Assembly (NCBI GenBank): GCA_009667805.1
Contig: CM019063.1
Coordinates: 85,463,877 to 85,527,876 of the forward strand
Length of the DNA stretch: 64,000 nucleotides
Source of the DNA: Leptobrachium leishanense
Taxonomy: Eukaryota; Chordata; Amphibia; Anura; Megophryidae
Reading direction: 5' to 3'
Shown: positions 12,447-23,018 of the stretch, piece by piece
Layout of the letters: the number at the start of each line of letters is the position of its first letter
How positions within the stretch are numbered: position 1 is the stretch's first letter
The notes under the pieces: generated by a model
What the model was told of the DNA's origin: nothing
What the model saw: only the letters and a program-made list of their open reading frames with translations
Database searches by the model: none
Translations under genes and position numbers: made by a program

Positions 12447-14321
12447 AAACAAACAAAAATGGCGAAAGCCCATTACTTCAATGAAAATCTAAACAATAAC
12501 ATATCAAACCCTAGAAACTTTTGGAAAACCATAAGTAACATACAAGCACCCCCTTTCCACTCCCAGCCGGCTGCTGTCAAAGTAAACAACCAAACCCTGC
12601 AACACTCCCTAGATGTAGCAAATGCCTTTAATGATTATTTTGTTGGATGTGCCACCACCCTGATTGCTAAGCTAGGAAATTACATGCAATCAGAAAGGCC
12701 ACACGCAGGTCAGGCCTCTCCAACTGTGCAAAGACCCTGTATTGGACAGGAATTCAGTTTTAGGCAAGTGCCTGTCAGTGTCGTTACTAAACTTCTCTGT
12801 AACCAAAAAATGAAATACCAGTCTGGACCTGATCAAATACCAGCAATGCTGCTGAAAATCAGTGCACCGGCAATTGCAGATCCTGTCGCAACCCTAATCA
12901 ATGAATCACTGGCGACTGGATACATAGCCAAAATCTGGAAGACTGCAAGAGTGGTGCCTATCCATAAAAGTGGTGACAGTACTTTGGTATCCAACTACGG
13001 TCCGATATCATTGCTCCCTGTAATCTCAAAAATTTTGGAAAAATGCGTCTACACACAATTACGTGATTATTATCAATATTGGAACTACTTAACCACGGAT
13101 CAATCCGGCTTTCGTCCAATTCGTTGAGTAACTACAACCGCCCTTTTAAAAGTCTGCAATGATATCCACACTGGCATGGAACAAGGAAACCTAACTGGAG
13201 CCATCTTCCTTGATTTTGCCAAAGCCTTTGACACAGTAGACCATGGCATCTTGTTGAAAAAAATTATAAAGACTCTGGTATTGGTGATCACACGCTAACC
13301 TGGTTTCAATCATATGTATCTGATCGGCCGCAATATGTGTCCATTTCTGGCAGCTCCTCCCTCCCCCTCCCAGTCACTTGCGGTGTACCCCAAGGCTCGA
13401 TACTCGGCCCCCTGCTATTTACAATATTCATAAATGATCTGCCTAACATCTGCAAAGCCTCAACTGTACACATGTACGCAGACAACACCGTAATCTATAC
13501 CAGCAAACCAACTCTCCCACAACTGGAGGCTGTGCTGCCAGAACAATTCACAGAGGTAGAAAAGTGGATCAAACACAACAAACTTTTTTTAAATACTGAC
13601 AAAATGGTAACGATGCTCTTTGAAACAGCACCTAAACTACATAAATTGCAAAATCCCCATCTATGTGTGGGGACAAAGTCAAAAGGCACGCTGACCACAG
13701 TCACTTCTCTCAAATATCTAGGTATGTGGTTAGACCCAAATCTATCGTGACCCCCACATCGAAAACTCTCATCTAAAATTTACCCAAAACTAGGTGCCCT
13801 GTACAGAAACAAATCCTGCCTGAACCCCAAAGGTAAGAAAGCAAATTGTACAACAAATGCTTATGCCAGCTATTGATTACGGAGATGTAGTGTATGCAGC
13901 AGCCCCGCAAACGCACCTTCAGACACTTACCACATTGTATAACTCATGCTGCCGCTTTGCGCTACAATGTAACTACATGATCCACCATTGTGACATGTTA
14001 AAAGAGCTAAACTGCCCGTCGCTGGAGTCTAAACGTACCGTTCACCTTTCCAACCTGATGTTTAAGAGCTTTTCTGGGAAGCTGCCACCCTACCTGAACA
14101 GAATGCTTCCTCCAGCAATTCCCTCAACCTATAACCTCCGATCCAGGACCAGCACCTTACTTGCAATACCACAATACAAAAAGACAGTGGCTCGGTCCTC
14201 ATTTTCCTACAGAGCACCGCAGTTATGGAATAACCTACCAGACGCCATCAAATCTTCCCCCAGTCTAAAGTCACTCAAGAGCTCCCTATTAACAATACCT
14301 CAATACGTAATGCACCTGTAA
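12447..14321 (+). pseudogene. LINE reverse transcriptase, broken
   Basis: Reverse transcriptase of a non-LTR retrotransposon. In order: the pre-RT segment (YFNENLNNNISNPRNFWKTI), then VVPIHKSGDS and ISLLPVISKILEK (fingers), IFLDFAKAFDTVDHGILL (first catalytic Asp), GVPQGSILGPLLFTIFINDL, and MYADNTVIYT. In the last motif the second Asp of the usual YADD box is Asn. The C-terminal part (DYGDVVYAAAP to FSYRAPQLWNNLPDAI) is recognisable. Breaks seen: a TGA after SGFRPIR at about 13126, a frameshift near 13257, a TGA after WLDPNLS at about 13748, and a further shift near 13835. It cannot encode an active enzyme. The CR1/L2 grouping rests on motif style and is from memory. Confidence 0.9.
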
Positions 14322-14530
14322 ACATGTAACACAATGACTATTTCCTACATATTTATTTTCTGTTAATCTGTATATTTGTGTTTTTTTTTATATCTTGCAT
14401 TGTATTACTTTGTATTTCTGTAACAACTGTATCATTTTAATGTTCTTGAACCCAGGACGTACTTGGAAACAAGAGAAATCTCAATGTATCCTTCCTGGTA
14501 AAATCCTTTATAAATAAATAAATAAATATC
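12447..14530 (+). mobile_element. 5'-truncated LINE (CR1/L2-like), copy 1 of family A
   Basis: A non-LTR retrotransposon remnant that starts just upstream of the reverse transcriptase domain. It ends in a 3' tail TCCTTTATAAATAAATAAAT. The same 3' end is found on the minus strand at 41372-42124 and as a 61-bp stub at 17562-17622. Lack of the 5' part is typical of target-primed reverse transcription. Confidence 0.9.
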
Positions 14531-15295
14531 TGGAGATTTCTAGATACGTATTTTATTTAACACCACCTTGCCAGTGTGTTTGCATGCCCTTTGTTTATAA
14601 TACAGGAGATCAGGCAGGTTGCAGGGCAAAGCAAGGATTTTTATTATAGATAAACAACCCTATTTACAACCCTCTTTTCTGATCTGCTTTCTTGGGTGAG
14701 GGGCAAGCTCTTTTGTATAGATGCTCATCCAAAACTCAGGGTATTTCGGCAACGACTTGGAGTGGATAACATCCAAGAACCTTCTGGGACATTTGAAATC
14801 CGGAAATACCCATGGAAGTTGCCTAATCAAGTAAGGTTTTCTATGTAAGTCCCATTTTATTTCAAGAACTGTATTTGCACGTTTTCTTATATTTTGTATG
14901 TCTTGTTTTTGTGATATCGGCACTGTGTAAAGTTGTATTTTGATTATCGTTACTTTAGTATATAACATTTGGTGGAGATATTAGCTGTATATGTTTGGGC
15001 TCCTGGATTGGGGGTGGTATACAGCTAGTGGGGTTTCGAAAGTGCCCTATGACTTTCATGGTGGCAGCATATAGACGGAAGGGTGTATGGTTTAAGGGAG
15101 TTAGGTTGGCATAACTTGGGCCCTGAGAGTGGGTAGAGTTAGTAAGTCCAGAGGCTTGGAGCTGTAACCCCTTCTACGCTTTCCCTTCGCACGTGACGAC
15201 AAGGTAGGTACAGTAGCTTAGGTAGCTTTTTTCTGTCATGACACCGGAATTGTGAGAAAAAGCAATAGATCTAAAGATGAATAGACCTTTTAGTT
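14531..15295. other. No gene recognised
   Basis: Unremarkable, mostly A/T-rich sequence. The open frames are short and contain no domain motif I recognise. The region joins the LINE tail to the next minisatellite. Confidence 0.6.
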
Positions 15296-15880
15296 TCTAA
15301 CTTCCTTAATAACCCCAAAAATGCCATAAAATCAGGGAAATAATATAAAAATAATAAACAATGGAGCATGTAGCCTACCCATTAACCCCTAAATTGCCAT
15401 TAATGAAGGGAAAACATGAAACGAATAGACTGAGGCATGTAGCCTACCCATTAACCCCTAAAATGGCATTAATGAAGGTAAAACATGAAATGAATAGACT
15501 GAGGCATGTAGCCTACACATTAACCTCTAAATGCCATTACTGTAATCAAGGGAAAACATTAAATGAATAGACTGAGACATGTAGCTTGCCCATTAACCCC
15601 TAAAATTCCATTAATCAAGGGAAAACGTTAAATTAATAGACTGTGGGGTATGTAGCCTATCCATTGACTCCTAAAATGCCAGTAATCAAGTGAAAACATG
15701 AATTGTATACACTGTGAGACATGTAGCGTACACATTAACTCCTAAAATGCCATTAATAAATGAAAAATAAAATGCATACTGCAAGGTATGAAGCATTCCC
15801 ATTAACTCTTAATATACAACTAAACCAAGGCAAAAACAAAAGTAATACACAATGTAAAATATAGTCTGACCATTAACCCT
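15296..15880. repeat. Minisatellite, ~70-bp unit, about seven copies
   Basis: Degenerate direct repeats, each carrying CATGTAGCCTACCCATTAAC, then CCTAAAATGCCATTAA, then GGGAAAACATGAAA and AATAGACTGAGG. Starts fall near 15366, 15434, 15504, 15577, 15648, 15720 and 15786, so the period is about 68-73 bp. A weaker partial unit precedes position 15361. The later copies are more diverged. Confidence 0.9.
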
Positions 15881-16030
15881 GTCACTGCTGAGCCATTTCC
15901 ACCCTGTGAAAATAAATTGCTTTGTTTTTATTTTATTATTTACGATTTTGTCTTCACAATGAATATTGTTATGTTGGATATCATTGGAAAGGCCAGACTC
16001 TGCTCTTTCCAATGACTTCTTGATCGATCA
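15876..16030. mobile_element. Relic of the TTAA (piggyBac-like) element family
   Basis: It contains TTAACCCTGTCACTGCTGAG, a diverged form of the TTAACCCTTTCGCTGCTGAG end seen at 18373 and 31821. It also contains the internal hairpin ATCATTGGAAAGGCCAGACT / CTTTCCAATGA that matches the hairpin near 18940. The other terminal repeat is not evident. Confidence 0.6.
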
Positions 16031-16985
16031 CGTAAGACGCACAGGGCTGGAGAATATGTGGGGGAAGCTGGAGGCTGAATCCTGGTGGGGGAGACACATG
16101 GGGGGGCAAGGAATAGCCTTGGGGGGGCAATTGCCCCCTGCCCCCTAGAGATGTTAATTCGCACCTCCATGTGGAAACGCAGGCTATTACCATGTAGCAT
16201 ACGCTTTCACCCAGAAGACGTTATTATTATTGTCATCATTTATGAATAATGTCTCTTCGAAGCTGTTGTTAAGTTATATTGCATTTTGCAAAATCACGTA
16301 ACATGCTCTGAACCCCCCCATTAATTCCCAAACTCACTTCTTAGCCTACGATGAATCTGGCAGAGCGATCTTCCACTTCCATTCGTCGCGACCAAAGTGA
16401 GACTGGGAACAAATAGTTCCTGTTCTCCCTCCGCAATTCACTGCAACCTTGTGCTTTGTTCCAGGGCTATGCGCTAATAAAACACCTACTCCGGAATAAG
16501 GATGATAAAATGGAGTGCATATTGCCCCCACTGAGTTAACTCTGATTAGAAGGGTCCACTGTGTCTAATTTCTATAGGTGTACTCTCGCACCTGGGTGCC
16601 ATTGTTTCAATACTCATTGATGAAGTGATAGGTTTAAATGGTTTCATCACAAGTGACCCAGGTTGTTGTACTTTTTAGTGTGAACCTTGAACATAAAGGT
16701 CTGAGCAATTTTGTGGCCTTTCTAGTTTCTAGACAAGTTCTCTTTTTCACCTGGTACCTACTGTCTAGTACTGGTTTGATGGAATGACATAAGAAATTTG
16801 CTTCATTGCAAGTGGCCCTTATTGATGTGTAGTTTTTAACAATTGTGTCATTTATGTTTTCAGGTCTTGAGCATTTATTTTTGTGCTTTAGAACTATTTT
16901 TATATGTGTTTTTTCCACTTGTTTGTCAGAATAAAACTTATTTTTTTCTTATTATTATCTCATCCTGTGTAGGGTTGGGCTGGCG
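16031..16985. other. No gene recognised; G-rich tract
   Basis: Includes a G-rich segment at about 16080-16145 (GGGGGGGCAAGG, CTTGGGGGGGCAATTGCCCC) that could in principle form a quadruplex or a hairpin around CAATTG. The rest is ordinary A/T-rich sequence without a supported feature. Confidence 0.5.
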
Positions 16986-17015
16986 GTTCGATGCGAACTT
17001 GAGTTCGCATCGAAC
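16986..17015. repeat. Perfect 14-bp hairpin
   Basis: GTTCGATGCGAACT, the loop TG, then the exact reverse complement AGTTCGCATCGAAC. It lies at the left of a unit that continues into a TATA-containing segment and tandem repeats. Further half-sites (CCGTTCGACTGTTCG) follow immediately. Confidence 0.9.
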
Positions 17016-17184
17016 ATTGGCCGTTCGACTGTTCGTCAAATGGTGAACATTTCCGTGTGTTTGGTTTGTGTTCACCCACAATGCACCACAATGGACCACA
17101 ATGCACTTTACCACTGGCCTGAAGCTTGTACTTGGCTACAGCCTTGCACCTGACCACAGGTCAGGTGCAAAACAGGTGCAAGAC

Positions 17185-17290
17185 TATGCCAATCAGGGCT
17201 CAGAGTCCTGATTGGGCAAGTTTTGCCCAATCATGGGCTCACAGAGCTAAGTCACGCAGCACACTATATAAGGCTTCCCCGCAGCCTCAG
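17185..17290 (+). promoter_or_regulatory. Candidate promoter: CCAAT dyads and TATA box
   Basis: Two nested dyads, CCAATCAGGGC...GTCCTGATTGG and TTGGGCAAGTTTTGCCCAA, supply CCAAT boxes on both strands. A good TATA box (CTATATAAGG, about 17264-17273) follows roughly 30-80 bp downstream. This is the arrangement of a Pol II promoter, perhaps of an LTR or other retroelement. No downstream reading frame is recognised, so the assignment is inference. Confidence 0.45.
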
Positions 17291-17349
17291 CGTGTGTTTG
17301 TTGCAGGAGTGAATCAGAGAGGAGAGGAGATTGTTCGTTGCATATCAGG

Positions 17350-17830
17350 CTGTATCACTGACGTATACCAGAGTTCTGGAAATTGAAATCTGTGTGTTGG
17401 CACTTTTAGCTATCAGGGACAGGCTGTATCAATGAGTTAGATCTGATTTCTGGAAATTGGAATCTGTGTGTTGGCACTTTTAGCTATCAGGGACAGGCTG
17501 TATCACTGAGTTATATCTGATTTCTGGAAATTGGAATCTGTGTGTTAGCACTGCCAGCTATTTATTTATAAAGGATTTTACCAGGAAGGATACATTGAGA
17601 TTTCTCTCGTTTTCAAGTATGTCCAGCTATCAGGGTGTATCACTGAGTTATACCAGAGTTATGGGAATTTGAATCTGTGTGTTGGCACTGCCAGCTATCA
17701 GGGTGTATCACTGAGTTATACCAGAGTTCTGGGAACTTGAATCTGTGTGTTGGCACTGCCAGCTATCAGGGTGTATCACTGAGTTATACCAGAGTTCTGG
17801 GAATTTGAATCTGTGTCTTGGCACTGGCAG
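17350..17830 (+). repeat. Minisatellite, 74-bp then 68-bp unit
   Basis: Tandem units beginning CTGTATCACTGAGTTATACC and containing TTCTGGAAATTGGAATCTGT, GTGTTGGCAC and AGCTATCAGG. Starts at 17350, 17424 and 17498 are 74 bp apart. After a LINE insertion the later starts near 17633, 17701 and 17769 are 68 bp apart, because GGGACAGGC is shortened to GGG. Confidence 0.92.
17562..17622 (-). mobile_element. 61-bp LINE stub with 8-bp target duplication
   Basis: This 61-bp segment equals the extreme 3' end of LINE family A in reverse orientation (TTTATAAAGGATTTTACCAG, GGAAGGATACATTGAG). It is flanked by CCAGCTAT on both sides (17554-17561 and 17623-17630), a sequence belonging to the surrounding minisatellite. 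It is therefore a separate, extremely 5'-truncated insertion into that array. Confidence 0.9.
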
Positions 17831-17837
17831 CTACCAG

Positions 17838-18060
17838 GGTCCACCCCTGCACTCTTCCACAATACCTCAGAGGGGTTACGGTGTGAAGGCACTAGCTGGC
17901 ACCAAAGGCCCAATATTTGGGTGCACTGACACGTGTACCAGATTCATATCATTGTAATATTTGACAACAGGGTCCACTCCTGCACTCTTCCACAATATCT
18001 CAGAGGGGTTACTGTGTGAAGGCACTAGCTGGCACCAAAGGTCCAATTTTAATGCACGTG
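17838..18060 (+). repeat. Direct duplication, ~130-bp period
   Basis: The block GGGTCCACCCCTGCACTCTT, CCACAATACCTCAGAGGGGT, GGCACTAGCTGGCACCAAAG occurs at about 17838 and again at about 17970 with a few substitutions. It follows the 74/68-bp minisatellite directly and may be part of the same unit. No coding frame is recognised. Confidence 0.8.
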
Positions 18061-18376
18061 TTGTTACTTTCATCCACAGCCTGCATAAGTTTCACCATAA
18101 TTTAGGCAAAAAAATCACTAAAGTTGTTCTGCGTGTCCTAAAACATCTCCTCTTTTCATACAGGCTGCCGCCCCAAGCAGTTGTTTATGAATAGATTAAA
18201 GGAAAACCATTTACCGTCATTTGAAATGTCTTTTTATCTTTTTAAATGTTTCTATACAACCTACAAATCAGCCACTTCACGGGCAGGTTATGGGGACCTC
18301 CTAGGCACGATATTTGAAAGAATTTTTGTTTTTTATTCTTAACCTTTATGTCATGGAAAAATCACTGTTCCTTTAA

Positions 18377-19604
18377 CCCTTTCGCTGCTGAGGCTTTTCC
18401 CGCCCCTGTGCTGAGGTCATTTTTACTGGTTTTGCTCATCATGTTTAAATGTGTTTTGAAGGCTTATTTTAGTATATGACCCAGACATATTATATATCGT
18501 TCTTTCCGTCAGACTCGGCAGATTCAGAATATGTCATTATTATATGTATACGTCATGACCTGTCTGTATATTATAACAAAAAATGCAATAAAATATGATT
18601 TTTCAATAATTTACAATGTGTAAAGTGTTTTTTTTCACATTTTAACATGCGAGCAATTGCGGTTATATTTTGTATGGGGTGCGCTTGTTAAAAAAATTAG
18701 AGATGGGGTCTCGTTACATTTTTTTTGGGGAAAATTACACGATTTTTAACAAACGCACCGCATACAAAAATCGTTAGTGCAGCATCATTGTTCACATTAT
18801 AATTGAAATGGGAACAATATTGCTGCATTAACAAACCAAAAAAAAGAAAAAAAACTTTTTTTTTTTATAATTGTTTTTTTAAATATTTTTTTTTTTATTT
18901 ATATATATATTTTTTTTTTACAAACTTTTTCACTTTCGTGTTTGGTATCATTGGAACGGCCATGCTCTGGCCGATCCAACAATACCAAACTTTAACCCCT
19001 AGCTGCCACGGATCGGGAGATAGGGAGCTCTTTGGAACTCCCTATCTCCACCATTGGTGGCAGCTAGGGGTTAACTCCAGGACTGGCGTCATCGTGCTAT
19101 GCACGATGACGCCAGTCCTCAGGGGGAGTTCCCGGAGGCTTGGCCGACATCCAAGATGTCGGCCAGCTCCGGGAAAGGATCACGAACCGGCACTTTTCAG
19201 CGCCGATTCGTGATCCGGCTCCCCAGGGGTTAATGCCAGGTACCATTTGGAAGGGCAGGCTGTGCCCTTCCAAATGGTGCCTGGGTTAACTCCCGCAATG
19301 CCGCGGATCGGGAGGGAGAGAGGTCCGAAGGACCTCCCCCCTCCCTTTCAGGCGCCTCCTCCGCACATGCGGGGGGGCACCTGAATTAGGTGTCATCGCG
19401 CCCCCGCGATGACACCTAATTAGCCCGGCGGCGGTTCCGGATGCTGGGCTGACATCGAGGATGTCAGCCCGCATCGGGGGGGCCAGAGATCGGCCGGAAC
19501 CCGGCCGAACGCTGACCCCAAAGGCTGGACGCGCTCAGCGCGTCTACCGCATGGAACGTGACATGCGGTTGGACGCGCTGAGCACGTCCACCGCAGCGAA
19601 GTGG
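18377..19604. mobile_element. TTAA-flanked piggyBac-like non-autonomous element, copy 1
   Basis: Bounded by TTAA on both sides (18373-18376, 19605-19608) with inverted ends CCCTTTCGCTGC and GCAGCGAAGTGG. TTAA target use and a CCYTTT...CTGC terminus fit piggyBac-like elements of frogs (from memory; Kolobok-type elements also use TTAA). No transposase frame is present. The left half is A/T-rich; the right half is GC-rich and packed with hairpins, for example GGCGTCATCGTGC/GCACGATGACGCC, TTGGCCGACATC/GATGTCGGCCA, ACCATTTGGAAGGGCA/TGCCCTTCCAAATGGT and GGTGTCATCGCG/CGCGATGACACC. A second copy lies at 31825-33008. Confidence 0.88.
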
Positions 19605-19608
19605 TTAA

Positions 19609-20459
19609 AAACGCTATTAGGCTGAAAATCAGCATTCGGTTACCTTTCTTGGCCATTCGGCTATCCAGAGAGCAGGCAATACGCCAAATCCTGGCGAATT
19701 GCCTGCACATTCGGTGCCTGTTCGAGGGCAGTGAAATCTCCATAAAAAAGCACTGCTTCGGCTATTCAGAGAACACAAACCAGCAGTGAAAGGTTCCCGA
19801 AATGCCCTGCCATTCGGTGGTTTAATTCAGCAGGTTTATTCAGGAGAATCCTATAGGCTTCAATGTTAAAAATATTCCCGTTTTAATTCAATATCTAATA
19901 AACCATTCATAATAAAATTCTGCAGTAAAGAGTCTCTATTTATAGATTTTTTGGATATTTTAAGCATTTTTCTGGATTTTAATTTCTTTTTAAAAAAGAC
20001 CGATTTTTTTTTAAGTTCACTTATTTTTTCTGTAACAGCCCTCTTTATTATCATTCCCTGGACCTCATATGTAAATTTCAGACATTTTCGCTCTGTAGTT
20101 TCTTTGCAAACATCGTTTCACTTTTCAAACATTCAAGCAAACTGTTTTGCTAATTTATTCACTGCCTTCGTCTGTGGTGTCGGCTTTTTCTGGAGGCTTT
20201 GCTGCCTGTGATATGCTCCTGCTCGGGTTTTTCCGGCGTCTTCGGTGGGTTAATCCAGATGTTTTTGTGGCTTTCGGCGTTTTTGCGGTGACTTTTCGTC
20301 GGGTTTGCGGCAGCTTTTCCCTGCACTTCGACGGCCCTGTGGTGCTTGCTGAATACACCGCAGGGTCGCCGAAATGGGATCGCCGAATCGGCCCGAATTT
20401 AAGAGAACGAAAAGTCATTGAACGTGCGGTGACTTTTCAATTCTCTTTGAATAACCCTG
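19609..20459 (+). mobile_element. MITE family B, 5'-truncated copy
   Basis: It aligns with the elements at 51098-51976 and (inverted) 23019-23919. Shared blocks are GCTGAAAATCAGCATTCGGT, GCCATTCGGCTATCCAGAGA, GAGCAGGCAAT, and the right end GACTTTTCAATTCTCTTTGA then ATAACCCTG. The left terminus is missing, and the copy abuts the TTAA element at 19608. It has no coding capacity. Confidence 0.85.
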
Positions 20460-20889
20460 TATGTAGCTATACACTACCTCAATTTTGCACTAATGTACTG
20501 GATGTGCCGTTTGAGATAATCCACATATTGATACTATTTGTCTTACATCACAGATTTTGGTTGTTTTAATGGTTTTAAATCCCTATAGGCCGCATCAATG
20601 AATTTTTACATATGTTATACATGTTCACGTGATATTATATTTATCTGTTGCTTTATTGGTCTTAATTATATATCTGTATATCGCGCCAGCACTTGTTTCT
20701 GTATATCACTAAGGAAAGTGATAACCAGGAACAGGTAACAGCGGAGTTATGCATTATTACTGTGATTGACATTAAATTCTATCTAGAACATGTTCTGCAG
20801 TTCTTCACTATATAACATTAGGGCATCTTTCCGCAGTGCAATGTAACATGCTTGTAGTCCAAACCATTCATAACACGTTAAATGAACTG
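20460..20889. other. No gene recognised
   Basis: A/T-rich sequence between a MITE end and the 5' truncation point of the L2-like LINE. No feature is supported. Confidence 0.6.
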
Positions 20890-23010
20890 CAGAGCGTGCA
20901 GAGCGTGCCTGGAGGAAATCCCGCTCTGAAGCTGATTTTGTTCACTTCAAGTTTATTCTCCGGTCATACACCTCTGCCCTCCACTTGGCCAAACAATCCT
21001 TCTTCTCATCTTTTAGATCTACGCTGTCCTCCAACCCGAAACGGCTCTGGTCCACCTTCAACACCCTCCTCTACCCACCTGCACCTCCCCCCACAGCTGC
21101 CTTCAGCGCTCAAGACCTGGCAGACTACGTCCTCAGTAAAACTCTAACTATCAGAAGCAACATCCCAACAGAAGATAGTTATCTGCCACCTCCACTCCCA
21201 GAGGTCCCCTCTGCCACCCTCTGCCGCTTCCTCCCAGCCACTGAGGAGGAAGTCACTTCCTTATTGTCCTCCTCACATCTCACCACGTGCCCGCTCGACC
21301 CCATTCCCTCACATCTAATTCCTCCCCTCTCCTCCTCCCTCACCCCTGCTCTCACACACATCTTTAACCTATCTCTCTCCACTGGCTCCTTTCCATCCGC
21401 CTTCAAACACGCGCTAGTTACCCCTTTACTAAAGAAACCATCCCTCGATCCCAACTCTCCATCCAACTACCGCCCTGTATCCCTGTTTCCCTTCACATCA
21501 AAGCTCTTAGAAAAACTAGTCTTCAACCGCCTCTCCCTCTTCCTGTCCTCCAATTCACTACTTGACCCCCTGCAATCTGGCTTCCGTCCCCTACACTCAA
21601 CTGAAACTGCCCTCACCAAAGTCACCAACGACCTCCTAACTGCTAAAAAACACGGCCACTATTCTATTCTCATCCTGCTCGACCTCTCGGCTGCTTTTGA
21701 CACTGTTGACCACCCCCTCCTTCTACAGACCCTCAACTCTCTGGGTCTCGGTGACACTGCACTCGCTTGGGTCGAATCCTATTTATCCAACAGGTCCTTC
21801 TGTGTGTCCTTTGCTGGTAACTCCTCCTCTTCATTGCCTCTATCTGTTGGTGTACCTCAAGGCTCTGTCCTTGGTCCTCTGCTCTTTTCCATCTACACCT
21901 CCTCCCTGGGCAAAATCATCAACAGCTTTGGCTTCAATTACCACCTCTACGCTGATGACACTCAGATCTACCTCTCTACCCCTGATCTTTCTCCCCCTGT
22001 CCTTTCAAAAGTCAGTGACTGTTTATCTGGCATCTCCTCCTGGATGGCCTCCCACCACCTAAAGATCAACATGTCAAAGACTGAACTCCTACTTATTCCT
22101 CCCTCCAATGCCTCCCCACCTCCTGACTTCTCTATCACGGTGGAGGGTTTCACCATTTCCCCATCAAACCAAGTTCGCTGTCTTGGAGTTACACTTGACT
22201 CTGCTCTTTCCTTCATCCCCCACATCAAGTCTCTTTCCTCCTCCTGCCGATACCAACTGCGTAATATTTACAGAATTCGGCCATTTCTTACCGCTGTCAC
22301 CACAAAACAACTCATACACGCCCTGGTAATCTCCCGACTCGACTACTGCAATAATCTCTTATCTGGCCTCCCTCTGTCCCGCCTCTCCCCCCTACAATCC
22401 ATCCTGAACGCCTCTGCCAGGCTAATTCACCTCACCTGCCGCTCTGTCTCTGCCACTTCCCTCTGCGAGTCCCTTCACTGGCTCCCCATCCACTGCAGAA
22501 TTAAGTTCAAAATCCTTATCCTTACCTACAAAACCCTCACTAACTCAGCTCCCCACTACCTGTCCTCACTAATCACCAAATACACCCCGGCCCGCTCCCT
22601 AAGGTCAAACAGTGACCTGCGACTAGCTTCTCCCCGCATCACCTCTTCCCATGATAGACTGCAGGATTTCTCACGCGCAGCCCCCTCTCTCTGGAACGCT
22701 CTCCCTCGTACTGTCAGGCTTTCCCCTAACTTCTCTTCCTTCAAACGCTCCCTTAAAACGTTCCTATTTAGGGAAGCCTACCACCCAACTCACTGACACA
22801 ACCATCAATCACTCTCACCTTACAGTCCTCTCCTCCTGTTTCCAACCCCAACCCTCCTAGATTGTGAGTTCCTACGGGAATAGGGCCCTCATCTCCTCCT
22901 GTACTGTTTGTCAAATGTTGTTCAATGTATTGTAACCCTGTCTATACTGTGCTTATTGTACAGCGCTGCGGAATATGCTGGCGCTTTATAAATAAAGAAT
23001 AATAATAATA
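20890..23010 (+). mobile_element. 5'-truncated L2-like LINE, copy 1 of family C
   Basis: Homology with the minus-strand copy at 34102-36525 begins at about 20890. The element ends in GGCGCTTTATAAATAAAGAA followed by (TAA)n. That tail style, the GCGCTGCGGAATATGCTGGC motif just before it, and the RT sequence fit the L2/CR1 group of vertebrate LINEs (from memory). It lacks ORF1 and the endonuclease. Confidence 0.93.
20899..22796 (+). CDS. L2-like LINE ORF2 fragment: reverse transcriptase, open frame
   Basis: The reverse transcriptase part of a non-LTR retrotransposon ORF2. It is uninterrupted from the truncation point ([15 protein letters not shown]) to the stop after FREAYHPTH at 22796, some 630 codons. 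Motifs in order: [20 protein letters not shown] (fingers), [19 protein letters not shown] (first catalytic Asp), [31 protein letters not shown] with both catalytic Asp residues, and [11 protein letters not shown] (thumb entry). The C-terminal region has [10 protein letters not shown] and [20 protein letters not shown]. No ATG marks the true start because the N-terminal endonuclease is missing, so this is a dead-on-arrival copy with an intact RT frame. It must have inserted recently relative to the broken copy at 34305-36525. Confidence 0.9.
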
Positions 23011-23018
23011 AATTCTTA

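Noticed and set aside
18377..19604. Hairpins at 18.9-19.6 kb as microRNA or terminator genes
   Set aside because: They recur in the second TTAA element copy and are part of a mobile element; no evidence of a processed RNA.
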